From contig CAZUYK010000005.1 of the NCBI GenBank assembly GCA_964624905.1, forward strand, positions 7,764-71,763: a stretch of 64,000 nucleotides of DNA, given 5' to 3'. Position 1 is the first letter of the stretch, and every line of letters begins with the position of its first letter. The notes under the pieces are model-generated. The model saw only the letters and a program-made list of their open reading frames with translations. It had not been told where the DNA came from and searched no databases. Both the position numbers and the translations under genes were made by a program. Below, piece after piece: positions 1 to 9,406 of the stretch. Origin of the DNA: CAZRVH01 sp964624905. Lineage in GTDB: Bacteria; Patescibacteriota; Gracilibacteria; Peribacterales; Peribacteraceae.

Positions 1-1
1 G

Positions 2-301
2 CCCTACGCTGCCCTTGATCTTGCCAGGCGCGAAGTGGAGAAGTCGTCTTTATTCGATATCCCTGTGAATACGGGAGTCGTCATTTCTCCTGAAGACTTG
101 AATGCCCTGCAGGAAAATTTGAGGGCAGCAGCAAAGGCGCGGACGAAGGTCGACACGGAAACAATCATCCAGGATGTCATCGTTCGCCTGGATCGCTTGC
201 GGGAACAGCCCTCCGAAATTCTGACAGCGAAAAAGAAGCTGCTCCGGTCGATCGATAATCTCTGCAAACGGATTCCTGCACTCCAGCAGGGAAAATTGTA
301 A
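2..301 (+). CDS. 3' end of an unrecognised gene upstream of a recombinase
   Basis: The reading frame is open from the first bases of the window and stops at 299-301, so the gene most likely starts outside. An internal GTG at 35 could be a start, but the upstream codons also read as protein. The roughly 99 visible residues are hydrophilic, charged and predicted helical, with no motif I recognise. The stop lies 16 bases before the recombinase ATG, so the two genes are probably co-transcribed and this may be a small accessory gene of the same integrated element. The function is unknown. Confidence 0.5.
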   Translation, partial: PYAALDLARREVEKSSLFDIPVNTGVVISPEDLNALQENLRAAAKARTKVDTETIIQDVIVRLDRLREQPSEILTAKKKLLRSIDNLCKRIPALQQGKL

Positions 302-317
302 CTCCTCCTTTTCTTCC

Positions 318-1970
318 ATGTTTCTTGTCTACACTCGCCGGTCCACAGATGATGCCGATAACCAGAAAAATTCTCTCGAGTATCAGGAATCGGAAATCCG
401 AAAGTACGCCAAGAAAAATGTATTGGCCATCTCCGGAGATTCAATCGAAGGATTGATGATGGAGGGTGTCATCAAGGAAAGGCACTCTGCATTCAAGGCG
501 TCCGCATTGTCGATATCAGGGAACGGGAAGGTCGAATACGCGATCGAACGTCCAAAATTCATGCAGATGACGAATTTATTACTCGAAGGGAAATACGAGG
601 GGGTGATCGTGCTTTGCTGGGATCGGATTTCTCGCAACAAACAATCCGATCTGATCGTGAAAGAACTCATCGATGTGCATGGAATCCGCATCATTTTCGT
701 ACAAGCGGATTATGCACCTACCAGTTCCGGCAAACTGCACAGAAATGTAGATGGCATGTTCGCGGAATATCACAGCGAGGTCACATCGGAAAAAGTGAAG
801 ATCACTTTCAAGAAACTCCGGTCCGAAAAGAGGTGCACGTATTTCGCACCGGTCGGATATCTCGATCATGGCTCGGACCAGAAAGTATTTGATCCGGAGC
901 GTGCTCCCATCGTCAAACGTCTGTTCGAGCAGTACGCGACCGGGGAGTGGTCGATCTCGCAATTGCACAAATGGGCCGTGAAGCAGGGGCTCACAACGAA
1001 GCCGCGGAGACGCCGGCGGACGAAAATGGAAGTACTGGAAGGTGTCGAAGTGACTGAGAAGACATCGCTTCCCATCAGCAAATCCACGATCGAATTCATC
1101 CTTGTGAATCCGTTCTACATGGGAAAAATGAGGCATGGAGAACAGATCATCGACGGGTTGCATGCGCCTCTCATCGACGAAGGATTGTTCTACCAGGTGC
1201 AGCAGCGTTTGCGGGAGAAGTGTGTTACTGTTCACTACATGGACAAACCGTTCTTCACGTATCGCGGCCTGTTCAAATGCGGCTGCGGACGCGCATACTC
1301 CCCGTACCTCAAGAAAGGGCACATCTACTACAACAGCAAATGTCATGAAGGATGCGCCAATGCTGAGAAGAACGTCCGAGAGGAAGTACTTGTGGCTGCC
1401 GTCCAGAAAGTGCTGGATCGGATCCACTTCACGGATGATGAGCTCCGGCAGATCGAAGGAGGAGCCAAGAGCGCGTTGCGGAAGATTGCAGCGAAGCGGG
1501 ATGCCGATCTTGCGGATCTGGCTCGCCGTCGTGACCGCGTGAACAAGGATCTGGATTACCTGAAAGAAAATAAAGTCAGCCTGCTCCGGGAGGGGGCAAT
1601 GGCTCCGGCCGAGTGGAAGAAGGACAGGGATGATCTGCTCGCCGAGCTCAAGGAGGTCGATGCTCTCTGCGAAGCTCACACGGAAACCGAAGCCGAAATG
1701 CTGGATTACGTGCTCACCTTTTCGGAACTCGTGAAATCGGCTTCCAGACTTTATAAACACGCAACCGGCCAGGAAAAGCGGCGCCTCGCCCATCTCGTCT
1801 TTTCAGAACTGGTACTCGTGGATGGGAAGCTGGCTTCCTACAGCGCGAAAGATGAATTTTCCGTGCTCCTGAATCGGCCTAGTGACCAGAATGGCTCCCC
1901 CAACATATCACTATTAAAACCATTCTACTGGATACGGAATATCAGTCCTTTTTGGAGTACTTCCTCCTAA
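318..1970 (+). CDS. Large serine recombinase of the left (older) integrated element
   Basis: This is a site-specific DNA recombinase of the large serine integrase type. The N-terminal resolvase domain starts with YTRRSTDD, placing the catalytic serine at residue 9, and continues through WDRISRN. A recombinase domain follows, then a zinc-ribbon-like segment (CGCGRAY, later CHEGC) and a charged coiled coil at about residues 370-470. At 550 residues the size is normal. The C-terminus is odd: at codons for NGS the frame crosses the 10-bp tRNA-like repeat at 1891-1900, and the last 23 residues come from the DNA beyond it. In an uninterrupted copy the frame would read through the antisense strand of the tRNA-Asn, as the second recombinase does. 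I infer that a later insertion replaced the original C-terminus; activity is unknown. Confidence 0.9.
   Translation: MFLVYTRRSTDDADNQKNSLEYQESEIRKYAKKNVLAISGDSIEGLMMEGVIKERHSAFKASALSISGNGKVEYAIERPKFMQMTNLLLEGKYEGVIVLCWDRISRNKQSDLIVKELIDVHGIRIIFVQADYAPTSSGKLHRNVDGMFAEYHSEVTSEKVKITFKKLRSEKRCTYFAPVGYLDHGSDQKVFDPERAPIVKRLFEQYATGEWSISQLHKWAVKQGLTTKPRRRRRTKMEVLEGVEVTEKTSLPISKSTIEFILVNPFYMGKMRHGEQIIDGLHAPLIDEGLFYQVQQRLREKCVTVHYMDKPFFTYRGLFKCGCGRAYSPYLKKGHIYYNSKCHEGCANAEKNVREEVLVAAVQKVLDRIHFTDDELRQIEGGAKSALRKIAAKRDADLADLARRRDRVNKDLDYLKENKVSLLREGAMAPAEWKKDRDDLLAELKEVDALCEAHTETEAEMLDYVLTFSELVKSASRLYKHATGQEKRRLAHLVFSELVLVDGKLASYSAKDEFSVLLNRPSDQNGSPNISLLKPFYWIRNISPFWSTSS
1891..1900 (+). repeat. Left attachment-site repeat (attL-like)
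   Basis: ATGGCTCCCC occurs here and again at 20097-20106, where it is the antisense of the 3' end of tRNA-Asn (GGGGAGCCA). This copy has no tRNA after it. The two copies bracket the AT-rich cargo region, as expected for the crossover core of an element that integrated at the tRNA 3' end. Confidence 0.65.
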
Positions 1971-3454
1971 AGCTTGCCCAACTCCCGGTATATCTCAACC
2001 ATAGCCAGCGTATCTAGTTGGCAGTACTTCCTTAGATTGATTCCAAATTCCTGCTTCTTTGGTTCATCAAGCGTGCCAAAAATCATTTCTTTCCATGCGC
2101 TGCATGCCATGCCACCATCCCTAATCTCCAAACCTTTATAAGAGAGCGAGGGGACAAGAACGGATAGCACTGCCTTGATTGAGTAACTGCCCTTAAAATC
2201 TTTATGTACGAATAATTGCTTGCTGAAGATTTCCATCAAGTCATAGAAACGATTGTTTATGCCGTGAAGGAAGGTAGCGAGGTCTGGGATGAATGAGGCC
2301 AGATCTTCATTGCACTTTCCTTCGAATTTCTTATTCCACACGATCACGGTTCCTTCATCCCCTATATCTTCTCTCAGTTTATTCGCCAGGCTACTCATAG
2401 GGTTGCCCGCCTCGGTGTGAAGAAATTCCTTATGGATCAGTTCTGATTTTGGATCTTCAAGGATATGCAACGAATATTGAAAGGGAACTTGTTGGAACGG
2501 ACGGCATCCGTCAAAGACTGGAATCGCTGCTGGGTACGTTTCGTAATCCAAAAAGTAAACAGGATATTGAACCGTGGATAATTCATGGTGAATACCATTA
2601 TCATCCCTGATGATTTCGCTCGTTCGCGTTACATGAACTTGGGGTTGCTGCGTCGGGCTCAATTCATAATCTTCGGGTATATCAGTTATTTGAAGCCAGC
2701 TATTATCGATCATCTCCTGAAGCTTCTTAGGGCTCGAACCGATTCTAGAAATATCATGCACGGAATATTCTGGGACTTGAGGATGACAGTAAGCGAATGT
2801 AGGGCAGTGATGCTCTCGACTCTTGTAGATGCACTCGCAATTGGAAGGTTCCTTTTCATTTTCTAGCAATCTTTTCGCTTCTGCGATCTGCGAAAGTATT
2901 TCTGGCTCTAGCGCAGACACTTCGGCGGTGATATCTGTTTTCTTGAGTAAAAGCACGGGATCGATATCTCCCTGTTTCACGAAATCTTTGTCCAACTCAA
3001 TGAGCTGAACCCTGCCGACGGGATAGCCTGCCTTTTCAAGAACAATCTTTTGAAATGTCGCATCTTGGTAATGTATTTCCTTTTTTACCTCTTTCGAGGT
3101 TGTGCCTTTGACTTCGTTGATAATCCAAAATTTCCCTTCCTTGTCCCATTCCAAAATATCGACCATTACGTATAAATCATCCGCTAGAAATGTTGCTTGG
3201 AACAAAGGGTGTTTTCCATTGCCTAAATATTGCTTGGTATGCTCAACGGCCTCCAGCTCGCGTCCCGGAACTACAGTGCCAGTAGGGTAGAGCTTCTGAG
3301 CCCACCTCTCTACTTCCATTCCTTGATCAATTATCTGCTGTTCAAAATCGGAAATTTGAATGGCTTCCACCACCTCTGGCTTATGCTTTTCAAGCCAGAA
3401 GTATTTTGGACATTGAAGATAATGTAAAAACTGTGTTTTGGATATGTAGGTCAA
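1967..3454 (-). CDS. DUF2779 protein: Cas4-like plus DEDD-type nuclease fusion
   Basis: This 495-residue protein matches the layout of DUF2779 proteins. The N-terminal part resembles a Cas4/RecB-type PD-(D/E)XK domain: an early cysteine in CPKYFW, an acidic VDILEWD segment, NEVKGT, then a cysteine cluster (NCECIY, HHCPTFAYC) that could bind an iron-sulfur cluster. The C-terminal half has RNase H/DnaQ-like features: FLDYETYP for the first acidic motif, and YCQLDTLAM near the end. It is the first gene inside the element, transcribed leftward, and its stop overlaps the end of the left recombinase by 4 bases. The family is common in Mollicutes and Patescibacteria. A DNA or RNA nuclease role in defence or repair is inference. 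Confidence 0.75.
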   Translation of the reverse strand: MTYISKTQFLHYLQCPKYFWLEKHKPEVVEAIQISDFEQQIIDQGMEVERWAQKLYPTGTVVPGRELEAVEHTKQYLGNGKHPLFQATFLADDLYVMVDILEWDKEGKFWIINEVKGTTSKEVKKEIHYQDATFQKIVLEKAGYPVGRVQLIELDKDFVKQGDIDPVLLLKKTDITAEVSALEPEILSQIAEAKRLLENEKEPSNCECIYKSREHHCPTFAYCHPQVPEYSVHDISRIGSSPKKLQEMIDNSWLQITDIPEDYELSPTQQPQVHVTRTSEIIRDDNGIHHELSTVQYPVYFLDYETYPAAIPVFDGCRPFQQVPFQYSLHILEDPKSELIHKEFLHTEAGNPMSSLANKLREDIGDEGTVIVWNKKFEGKCNEDLASFIPDLATFLHGINNRFYDLMEIFSKQLFVHKDFKGSYSIKAVLSVLVPSLSYKGLEIRDGGMACSAWKEMIFGTLDEPKKQEFGINLRKYCQLDTLAMVEIYRELGKL

Positions 3455-3567
3455 AATAGGTCATTGGAAGCAATAATGAAGCGAGGATGGGTAGTATCAT
3501 ACTTGCTTGGTCCTGATATAAGAAATATTCATTTTTTCATGCCGGCTGTGAAATATCATTATTTTGC

Positions 3568-3573
3568 TATAAT
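3568..3573 (+). promoter_or_regulatory. Extended -10 promoter element of the DUF262 gene
   Basis: TGCTATAAT (3565-3573) is a consensus extended -10. It lies only 8 bases before ATG 3582, so the transcript would be leaderless or nearly so. No good -35 is seen. Confidence 0.45.
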
Positions 3574-3581
3574 TTATGCTT

Positions 3582-5657
3582 ATGAATGAGACACCACAAA
3601 AAACAGCCTTGTTTAACCCATTGAATGGCCATTTGGAGCAGTTATTCGGCTATATCGACATGGGGGATCTTGGACTTCCCGATATCCAAAGGCCGTTTGT
3701 CTGGAAGGATGCGAAGGTGCGCGATCTGTTCGACTCTCTCTACAAAGGATTCCCGATTGGATCATATCTATTGTGGCGTAACACCGCGGGCGGCAGGACT
3801 CATCAGATTGGCTCCAAAGAACGCGACCACACGGACCCAAACATGCTCATCATCGACGGACAGCAACGACTGACGGCTCTGTACTCCGTCTTTAGGGGCG
3901 AAGCTGTGAAAGATGATAACTACGAAGATAGAAAGATTACGATTGCATTTAACCCAGTCACCGAGGAATTCAGGGTGGCCGATGCCGCGACACAAAGGAA
4001 TCCCGAATTTCTGAATAACATCACGGAACTGTTCACTAAGGCAAGCACTCGCACTTTTATCAATTCCTATCTTGAACGTTTCAGGAAAGAGAAAGACAGC
4101 CTCGCCAAGAAGTATGAAACCCTCATTGCGAAGATTGTCGCGAAAGAAGTATTGAATAAAGGAGATGTGGAGCTATTGGAGGACAAGGCGAAGAATCCCT
4201 CACTTTCCGATGCTCACTCAATTGTCTTTGCAAAGATCGGATTGCTCGGAGACTCCACTATCGAAGATGGAGAAGACGAGGCAGAAGAAGGTGAAACTGC
4301 CGAGGAAACCGATATTGTTGAAATCGTGAATGATGAAATGTCACTGTTGAATGACGAGGAATTTGAAATGATGAAGGCCGCGTTGTCTCAGGTAGACGCG
4401 ATCGACGAAGAAATGATTTCCAGCCGCATCGAAAAGCTCTACAACCTGAAAAATTATCCGTTCAACGCCCTGGAGATCGTCCCTGACCTTACAGAGGAAA
4501 CAGTGGCAGACATCTTTACCCGCATTAACAGTAAAGGAACCGTGCTGAAGCAGGCTGATTTTATCCTGACACTGCTCTCGGTCTTTTGGCGTGACGGTCG
4601 TTCGCAGATTGACCAATTCTGCAAATCCGCGAAAAAGATGCCCGAAAAGGATTTGCGCGAATCCCCGTACAATTTCATTTTCGAACCGACCCCGAAGGAT
4701 TTGGTGCGTATTACTGTTGGAGTCGGGTTTGGAAGGGGAAAGATGAAGGATGCGTATTCGATTCTTACCGGCCGTGATTTCGCCACGAAAAAAGTATCCG
4801 TGACCTTGAGAGACGAGCAATTTGAAAAATTCAAAGCAACCCAAGCGCGTGTCTTGGACAATACGAACTGGCACGGCTTCCTAAAGATCATCTTGGGGCT
4901 GGGCTTTAAGAGCAAGGATCTCATTTCGTCCTCGAACAACATTGCCAATGCCTACATTCTCTATTTGATCGCCAAGGAGAAGTACGACTTTGACCACAAG
5001 GAATTGGAGAAACATATCGGTCGCTGGTTCTTCTTTTCGTCCGTTACCAGCCGTTATTCATTCTCGCCGGAATCTCAGATGGAATCAGATTTGAATTACC
5101 TAAAAAGAGCCGAGGATAAAGAATCATTCATGAAACTTCTCAATGCTGCGATTACGAGCGAGCTGACGGATGACTTCTGGGATATCACCGTGCCCAGCCG
5201 CCTGCTCGTGTCATCTTCAAGTAACAATGCAATCCGCAACGCCTTCTTTGCGAGCCTGATCCGTACTGGCGCAAACGTGCTGTTCTCGGACCGAAAAGTG
5301 GGAGATCTCTTCGAGCCGTCTCTTAAAAAGAGAAAGAAGGATTTGGAGAAGCACCATATATTCCCTCGCAACTACCTGCTGCAGAAATTCAAGCTAGATA
5401 AGAGCCAGATCAACCAAGTCGCCAATTTCACTTATCTTGAATTTGAGGACAACATCGATATTAGCGATGATCCGCCTGAGCAGTATTTCACGGAGATTAA
5501 AAATGGTCAGTATGCCAATAAAGAGTCGCTACTGACTGAGCAGCTTACGGCTCATTGCCTGCCGGAGAAGTTTTACGAGATGAATTATGACGACTTCTTA
5601 AAAGAGCGACGCAAGCTGATGGCTAAAACAGTCAGAAAAGTATTTGAATCTTTGTAG
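3582..5657 (+). CDS. DUF262/DUF1524 protein, GmrSD-like type IV restriction enzyme
   Basis: The N-terminal DUF262 (ParB/sulfiredoxin-like) domain shows IPDIQRPFVWK-type sequence (LPDIQRPFVW) followed by the signature IDGQQRLTALY. Near the C-terminus, LEKHHIFPRNYL is the DUF1524 HNH-type motif (H-x-x-P). The two domains on one chain are the single-protein version of GmrS and GmrD, an NTP-dependent endonuclease that cuts modified phage DNA. At about 690 residues it has the usual length. An acidic stretch at about residues 225-245 is probably a linker. ATG 3576 is an alternative start; 3582 is chosen because a -10 ends at 3573. It sits in a cluster of defence-like genes. Confidence 0.85.
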   Translation: MNETPQKTALFNPLNGHLEQLFGYIDMGDLGLPDIQRPFVWKDAKVRDLFDSLYKGFPIGSYLLWRNTAGGRTHQIGSKERDHTDPNMLIIDGQQRLTALYSVFRGEAVKDDNYEDRKITIAFNPVTEEFRVADAATQRNPEFLNNITELFTKASTRTFINSYLERFRKEKDSLAKKYETLIAKIVAKEVLNKGDVELLEDKAKNPSLSDAHSIVFAKIGLLGDSTIEDGEDEAEEGETAEETDIVEIVNDEMSLLNDEEFEMMKAALSQVDAIDEEMISSRIEKLYNLKNYPFNALEIVPDLTEETVADIFTRINSKGTVLKQADFILTLLSVFWRDGRSQIDQFCKSAKKMPEKDLRESPYNFIFEPTPKDLVRITVGVGFGRGKMKDAYSILTGRDFATKKVSVTLRDEQFEKFKATQARVLDNTNWHGFLKIILGLGFKSKDLISSSNNIANAYILYLIAKEKYDFDHKELEKHIGRWFFFSSVTSRYSFSPESQMESDLNYLKRAEDKESFMKLLNAAITSELTDDFWDITVPSRLLVSSSSNNAIRNAFFASLIRTGANVLFSDRKVGDLFEPSLKKRKKDLEKHHIFPRNYLLQKFKLDKSQINQVANFTYLEFEDNIDISDDPPEQYFTEIKNGQYANKESLLTEQLTAHCLPEKFYEMNYDDFLKERRKLMAKTVRKVFESL

Positions 5658-5682
5658 TTCGGTATTAACTATCAATTTTTTT

Positions 5683-6009
5683 ATGACAAAATTTTTTGTC
5701 CCTCATGCCAAGGACCCCGAAAACCCAGAGGAGTTTTATAATGAAATTAAAAATCTTTTATTGAAGCGTCAAAATGTTGTTTGCACTGATGATAAAATTC
5801 ATTGGATTAAATATGTGCATGAAGGCAAAAAATATTATGCTGAAGTGGGCAAACAAGAGAATCGAATAGGGGGAGAAGAAGTACTAGCGATTTTCGCTGA
5901 TGAAACAGGTAATCTGTATCATATTTGTACACCCACAAGAGGTTTAATTGCTGGTCCTTCTGTAATGGTTGGAATTAATGAAAAGGAAGATCTAGGATAT
6001 TTTGATTAA
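5683..6009 (+). CDS. Unknown 108-residue protein in the defence cluster
   Basis: This small soluble protein has alternating strand-like sequence, including two segments that look like a small beta domain (KIHWIKYVHEGKKYYAEV and later TGNLYHICTPTRGLI). I recognise no family. The ATG at 5683 follows a T-rich stretch 26 bases after the DUF262 gene stop, and the stop is 5 bases before the next gene, so it is probably in one operon with its neighbours. Base composition here drops strongly toward A+T, unlike the gene before it, which suggests separate acquisition. Confidence 0.6.
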   Translation: MTKFFVPHAKDPENPEEFYNEIKNLLLKRQNVVCTDDKIHWIKYVHEGKKYYAEVGKQENRIGGEEVLAIFADETGNLYHICTPTRGLIAGPSVMVGINEKEDLGYFD

Positions 6010-6014
6010 TTACC

Positions 6015-6866
6015 ATGTTCAATTTTGATAACCTCAACGGTTTCTTATCCTCCGCGCTTGTCGCAACCGCTGGTGGTGTAGTTGGGGCAATTTTAGCCCT
6101 TGTGGTTAATATTCGTACCGGTAAAAATCAAGAAGATAGAATAGAGCTGAGGCAGCTTTATACGATTATCCGTCAGAGTCTTGTAGGGATGTTAGAGGAT
6201 CTAAAAAAGAATGATCCTGTGACACGTCGTAATAATGAAAGCCGCGCACATGGTGTTGAGCCATCGTTACTGACGGATGATGACTCTGGTACAGCTAATG
6301 AGAAATTCCTAATTGTTCCTAAGGGTATACTTGCCGACCTTAGGGCGATGGAATCAAAAGTGTTGGATTTTGGCGATGAGCTTTATCAAGAAGCATTTGA
6401 GATTTGGAAAATTTGTGTTTCTAAATTAGAAGGTATGAAAACGGATGAAATTTATCGAATAAATGATGGCAATTACGTCATCGTAGGCAGGGAAACTAGG
6501 GGTGGTCCTCGTACTATTGCCACTCTTTCAATCATGCGAATGCTTCTGGATGAAAATATCTATAAAAGGACTGTTGCTGTTTTTGATAAGCATCCTGAAT
6601 CCGCCTTTTCTGCAAATGTTCTTTATGACTATCACATAGAAGTTAATCCAGGTGCCATCAAAGAGATGTCCCTGCTGGATTTCATAGAACTTGTTCAAAA
6701 AACAACGCGACAATCACCTAAAATAAATGAATTTAAAAATAAAAAAGATTTATTGATTGCGGACCTTCAAGCAACAATTCAGAGGCTAGAAAGCAGAATC
6801 CAAGACCCACATCCTCTTTGGGAAACACTATCGGCTGCTATTAAAGACCTGTTCTCTAAAAGCTAG
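6015..6866 (+). CDS. Unknown membrane-anchored protein in the defence cluster
   Basis: This 283-residue protein has one N-terminal hydrophobic helix (about residues 11-32, with a small-residue ATAGGVVGAI run) followed by a long, mostly helical cytoplasmic part. The C-terminus is a probable coiled coil (LLIADLQATIQRLESRI). No catalytic motif is visible. It starts 5 bases after the previous gene and is followed 48 bases later by another unknown gene. A single anchor plus a helical body is seen in some abortive-infection effectors, but that is only an analogy. Confidence 0.6.
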   Translation: MFNFDNLNGFLSSALVATAGGVVGAILALVVNIRTGKNQEDRIELRQLYTIIRQSLVGMLEDLKKNDPVTRRNNESRAHGVEPSLLTDDDSGTANEKFLIVPKGILADLRAMESKVLDFGDELYQEAFEIWKICVSKLEGMKTDEIYRINDGNYVIVGRETRGGPRTIATLSIMRMLLDENIYKRTVAVFDKHPESAFSANVLYDYHIEVNPGAIKEMSLLDFIELVQKTTRQSPKINEFKNKKDLLIADLQATIQRLESRIQDPHPLWETLSAAIKDLFSKS

Positions 6867-6914
6867 AACATATTTTCACTCTGAGAATTTTTAATAGAGA
6901 GATAGAATGGCGGC

Positions 6915-7748
6915 ATGAAGCTGAATCCTAAGGCTGCGGTTTACTGGCGTGTCTACCTACTTCTGAAAAATTCACAGAAATTTATCGATACCCTACGCCA
7001 AAATCATAAACCCACAGTAAAAGCAGTAGATGAAATATGTGAGCAATTCTTACTTGCTGAAGATGCGAACGAGCTGGAGTGGGCGCAAGAACTTGTAAAA
7101 TTTCTTATGACAGATGACAACTGGATTGAATATTGCACAGCTCACGGAGAACAAACGGAGAATATTAAGGTATCTAATGAATACAATCCTGAAGATGAGA
7201 CAATTACACTTAAGATTCATGCGCCACTTTCTAAAGAGGAATTTGTCTCAATGTGGGAAGAAATTAAAAATCAGCAAATTTTGTTTTTAGATTCTAAACA
7301 GCTTCCCAAAACACTTTTGCCCCTTGGAAAGAAGCCGATGAAGTTGAATCATTTTAAAGAAGAAATAAAACGTTTAGTTAATAAAACAGGTTCAAAGCCA
7401 GAACACATCTTGGAAGAATTGATGTGGGTTGGAAAATCAAAACATCCTTGGAAGTTTGGCATGAAGATGCCAAGTATAGATGCTGATTTGGAGATATATA
7501 GGATTCAAAGGAAATACAAATCATTTGCGTTAGCCGAACGTCATTACAAAAAAATAATGCTGGAAAAATATTTGCTGGATACTAAAAAGATAAAAATAAA
7601 GTTCGATGATTCTTTTGAATTTGCAGACGCATTAGATAAATACTTCCCAGAGTTTCAAAAGCTGAATGATAAACAAATACAAAAGCGAGTTGGATACAAA
7701 GATTTTAAAACTCGAATTGAAGAAATGAGGCAACACTGGAGTGTTTGA
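6915..7748 (+). CDS. Unknown 277-residue protein in the defence cluster
   Basis: This lysine-rich, mostly helical, soluble protein has no membrane segment and no motif I recognise. The N-terminal part (about residues 1-80) is helical, the middle has a possible strand (DETITLKIHAPLS), and the C-terminal part contains repeated charged segments around KYKSFALAERHYKK. It shares the strong A+T bias of the two preceding genes and is the last member of this run. It may form a module with them. Confidence 0.6.
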   Translation: MKLNPKAAVYWRVYLLLKNSQKFIDTLRQNHKPTVKAVDEICEQFLLAEDANELEWAQELVKFLMTDDNWIEYCTAHGEQTENIKVSNEYNPEDETITLKIHAPLSKEEFVSMWEEIKNQQILFLDSKQLPKTLLPLGKKPMKLNHFKEEIKRLVNKTGSKPEHILEELMWVGKSKHPWKFGMKMPSIDADLEIYRIQRKYKSFALAERHYKKIMLEKYLLDTKKIKIKFDDSFEFADALDKYFPEFQKLNDKQIQKRVGYKDFKTRIEEMRQHWSV

Positions 7749-7827
7749 CTTACTACTTCTTGCATCAGTGATAAGTTCTGAATCTGGCAAAAATACCTAA
7801 AATATAAGCACATATTCCTGTTTTCCT

Positions 7828-7959
7828 ATGAACTCCTTACTAAGGAAGCAATTTATTGATGCCCTCGCAAAGGCCCTTGTTGCCACGCTTGAAAATGTTC
7901 AAGGGGAACATGATGCCCAAATTCTAGCGGAATCCTCTTCAGGTAAAGATGAGCGATAA
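7828..7959 (+). CDS. Small 43-residue protein overlapping the HTH gene
   Basis: ATG 7828 opens a short frame that ends at TAA 7957-7959, overlapping the start of the next gene (ATG 7949) by 11 bases. The peptide is helical and amphipathic (FIDALAKALVATLENV). The overlap suggests translational coupling. No family is recognised and it could be a leader peptide. Confidence 0.4.
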   Translation: MNSLLRKQFIDALAKALVATLENVQGEHDAQILAESSSGKDER

Positions 7960-8905
7960 CCAACTTGCAGAACGTTTCCGGCAAATGCGGCAGATCATGG
8001 CTGAGACGGAGCTAGATCAAGGCGCAAAACTGCTGTGGATTAAGATATGGCAACTATCCCACAATAAGAATAAATCTTGTTATGCAGGAAATAGCTCACT
8101 TTCAAAAATGCTGGCGACAACACCAGGGACTATTTCACGCTGGATTTCACAATTAGAAAGGGCGGGCTATGTTAGAAGAGAACTCAATCGTGCTTCGGGA
8201 TACCGCGACAGGAAGCTTTATGCAATTGCACCTATACGCATGGATCAACAGACCCCTATCCTCATGGATGAGGCAAGCTCTGATGATATAGAAGAAGAGG
8301 GTCTTCTTTCCGAAACTGATAGTCTTCCTGACGCAGAAGGAGAGGCTCTGAGCATGTATGATGAACAGAGTAATGGATTAAAAAATAGAAAGAACACTCA
8401 AAACTTAGACAGTAGAGGGAGCAAAGCCCCCTCCCCGGATGATGCTGATCATGTTCATTGGACAGAGAGTAAGGCCGAAGCTGAAAGTATTATTCAGAAT
8501 GCTTCCAATGCTGGAGATTTGTCTATCGAACAAAGATCAAACATTTTGCTATGGCTTTTCTCAGAATTAAGAGGGAGATGGATTTTGAATACAGGGAAAG
8601 TGTCTAATAAATTTGCCGCTGCCCTAAAAACAATGCCTTTTGAGAATATCGCAGAGGCTATGTGGATTTGCGAACATAATAAATACTTCATGGCTGAAAC
8701 GGAAAGAAAACAAACAAAATGGACGCTTACATGGTTGCTTAAAGAAAATGAAATTCATATCGACGATGTAATCAACTCAGAAAAAGTGAATATCGAGCCG
8801 AGCAAAAGGCATATGGAAATTAGAAAAAATATCCAGCACTTGGTACCGAATGAATATTTGAAATTACCTGAAAATTCAAAGTATGAAGATGGAAATGTCG
8901 GATAA
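7949..8905 (+). CDS. Winged-helix (HTH_36-type) protein, possible replication or regulatory protein
   Basis: The N-terminal region (about residues 20-85) is a winged helix with a clear recognition helix (LATTPGTISRWISQLERAGY) followed by a basic wing. The middle is acidic and low complexity. The C-terminal part (about residues 170-290) is helical and ends with KWTLTWLLKE, a layout seen in phage or plasmid replisome-organiser-like proteins. A replication-initiation or control role for the element is inferred from this resemblance and from its place near the integrase. Its start overlaps the 43-residue gene before it. Confidence 0.6.
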   Translation: MSDNQLAERFRQMRQIMAETELDQGAKLLWIKIWQLSHNKNKSCYAGNSSLSKMLATTPGTISRWISQLERAGYVRRELNRASGYRDRKLYAIAPIRMDQQTPILMDEASSDDIEEEGLLSETDSLPDAEGEALSMYDEQSNGLKNRKNTQNLDSRGSKAPSPDDADHVHWTESKAEAESIIQNASNAGDLSIEQRSNILLWLFSELRGRWILNTGKVSNKFAAALKTMPFENIAEAMWICEHNKYFMAETERKQTKWTLTWLLKENEIHIDDVINSEKVNIEPSKRHMEIRKNIQHLVPNEYLKLPENSKYEDGNVG

Positions 8906-9071
8906 AATATCCTTTATATGTCACATCCATCCAATGTCTCCTTCCTAATAAATTATGGCCTTCTAAGCCTATTAGGATGCAAAAAATCGATTGGATAAAA
9001 CAAAAATTGGCCAAATAGCCTTGGCCTAACAGCGCAGAAGCTAAAAAATTAAATCAATCAATTTACGAATT

Positions 9072-9356
9072 ATGAAAAAAGAAACTTTAAAAGTTTTGGG
9101 CCAATTAGACGAGATCCATCGCACACTGTGGAACGAGCTGTGCCGCACTCTACAGAGTGGTTCGGAGACAGTTGGAATCAGTGCAAAACTTCGCCTGCTC
9201 GATGAACTGAAATGGCAGACGCAGGAACAAGCCAGAGGTTTCAGTAAATCTAAACTGCCCTGGCAACGCGCTGCTTCTTTTTTCATAACGAGCCATGCGT
9301 TGCCCTATGCAGAACTTCACAAAACCGTGACAGACATCCTCACCCGCCGCAAATGA
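9072..9356 (+). CDS. Unknown 94-residue helical protein
   Basis: A short, charged, mostly helical protein with no recognised motif. It lies alone in the element, with 166 bases of A+T-rich DNA before it in which I see no gene. There is no obvious ribosome binding site at ATG 9072. The codons look protein-like, and the GC content is closer to that of the integrase than to that of the 5.7-8.9 kb genes. Confidence 0.5.
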   Translation: MKKETLKVLGQLDEIHRTLWNELCRTLQSGSETVGISAKLRLLDELKWQTQEQARGFSKSKLPWQRAASFFITSHALPYAELHKTVTDILTRRK

Positions 9357-9406
9357 CTTGGCCCTGACCTATCGGCTTCTCTTTATTTCATCCTTCCTTA
9401 TTCCAT

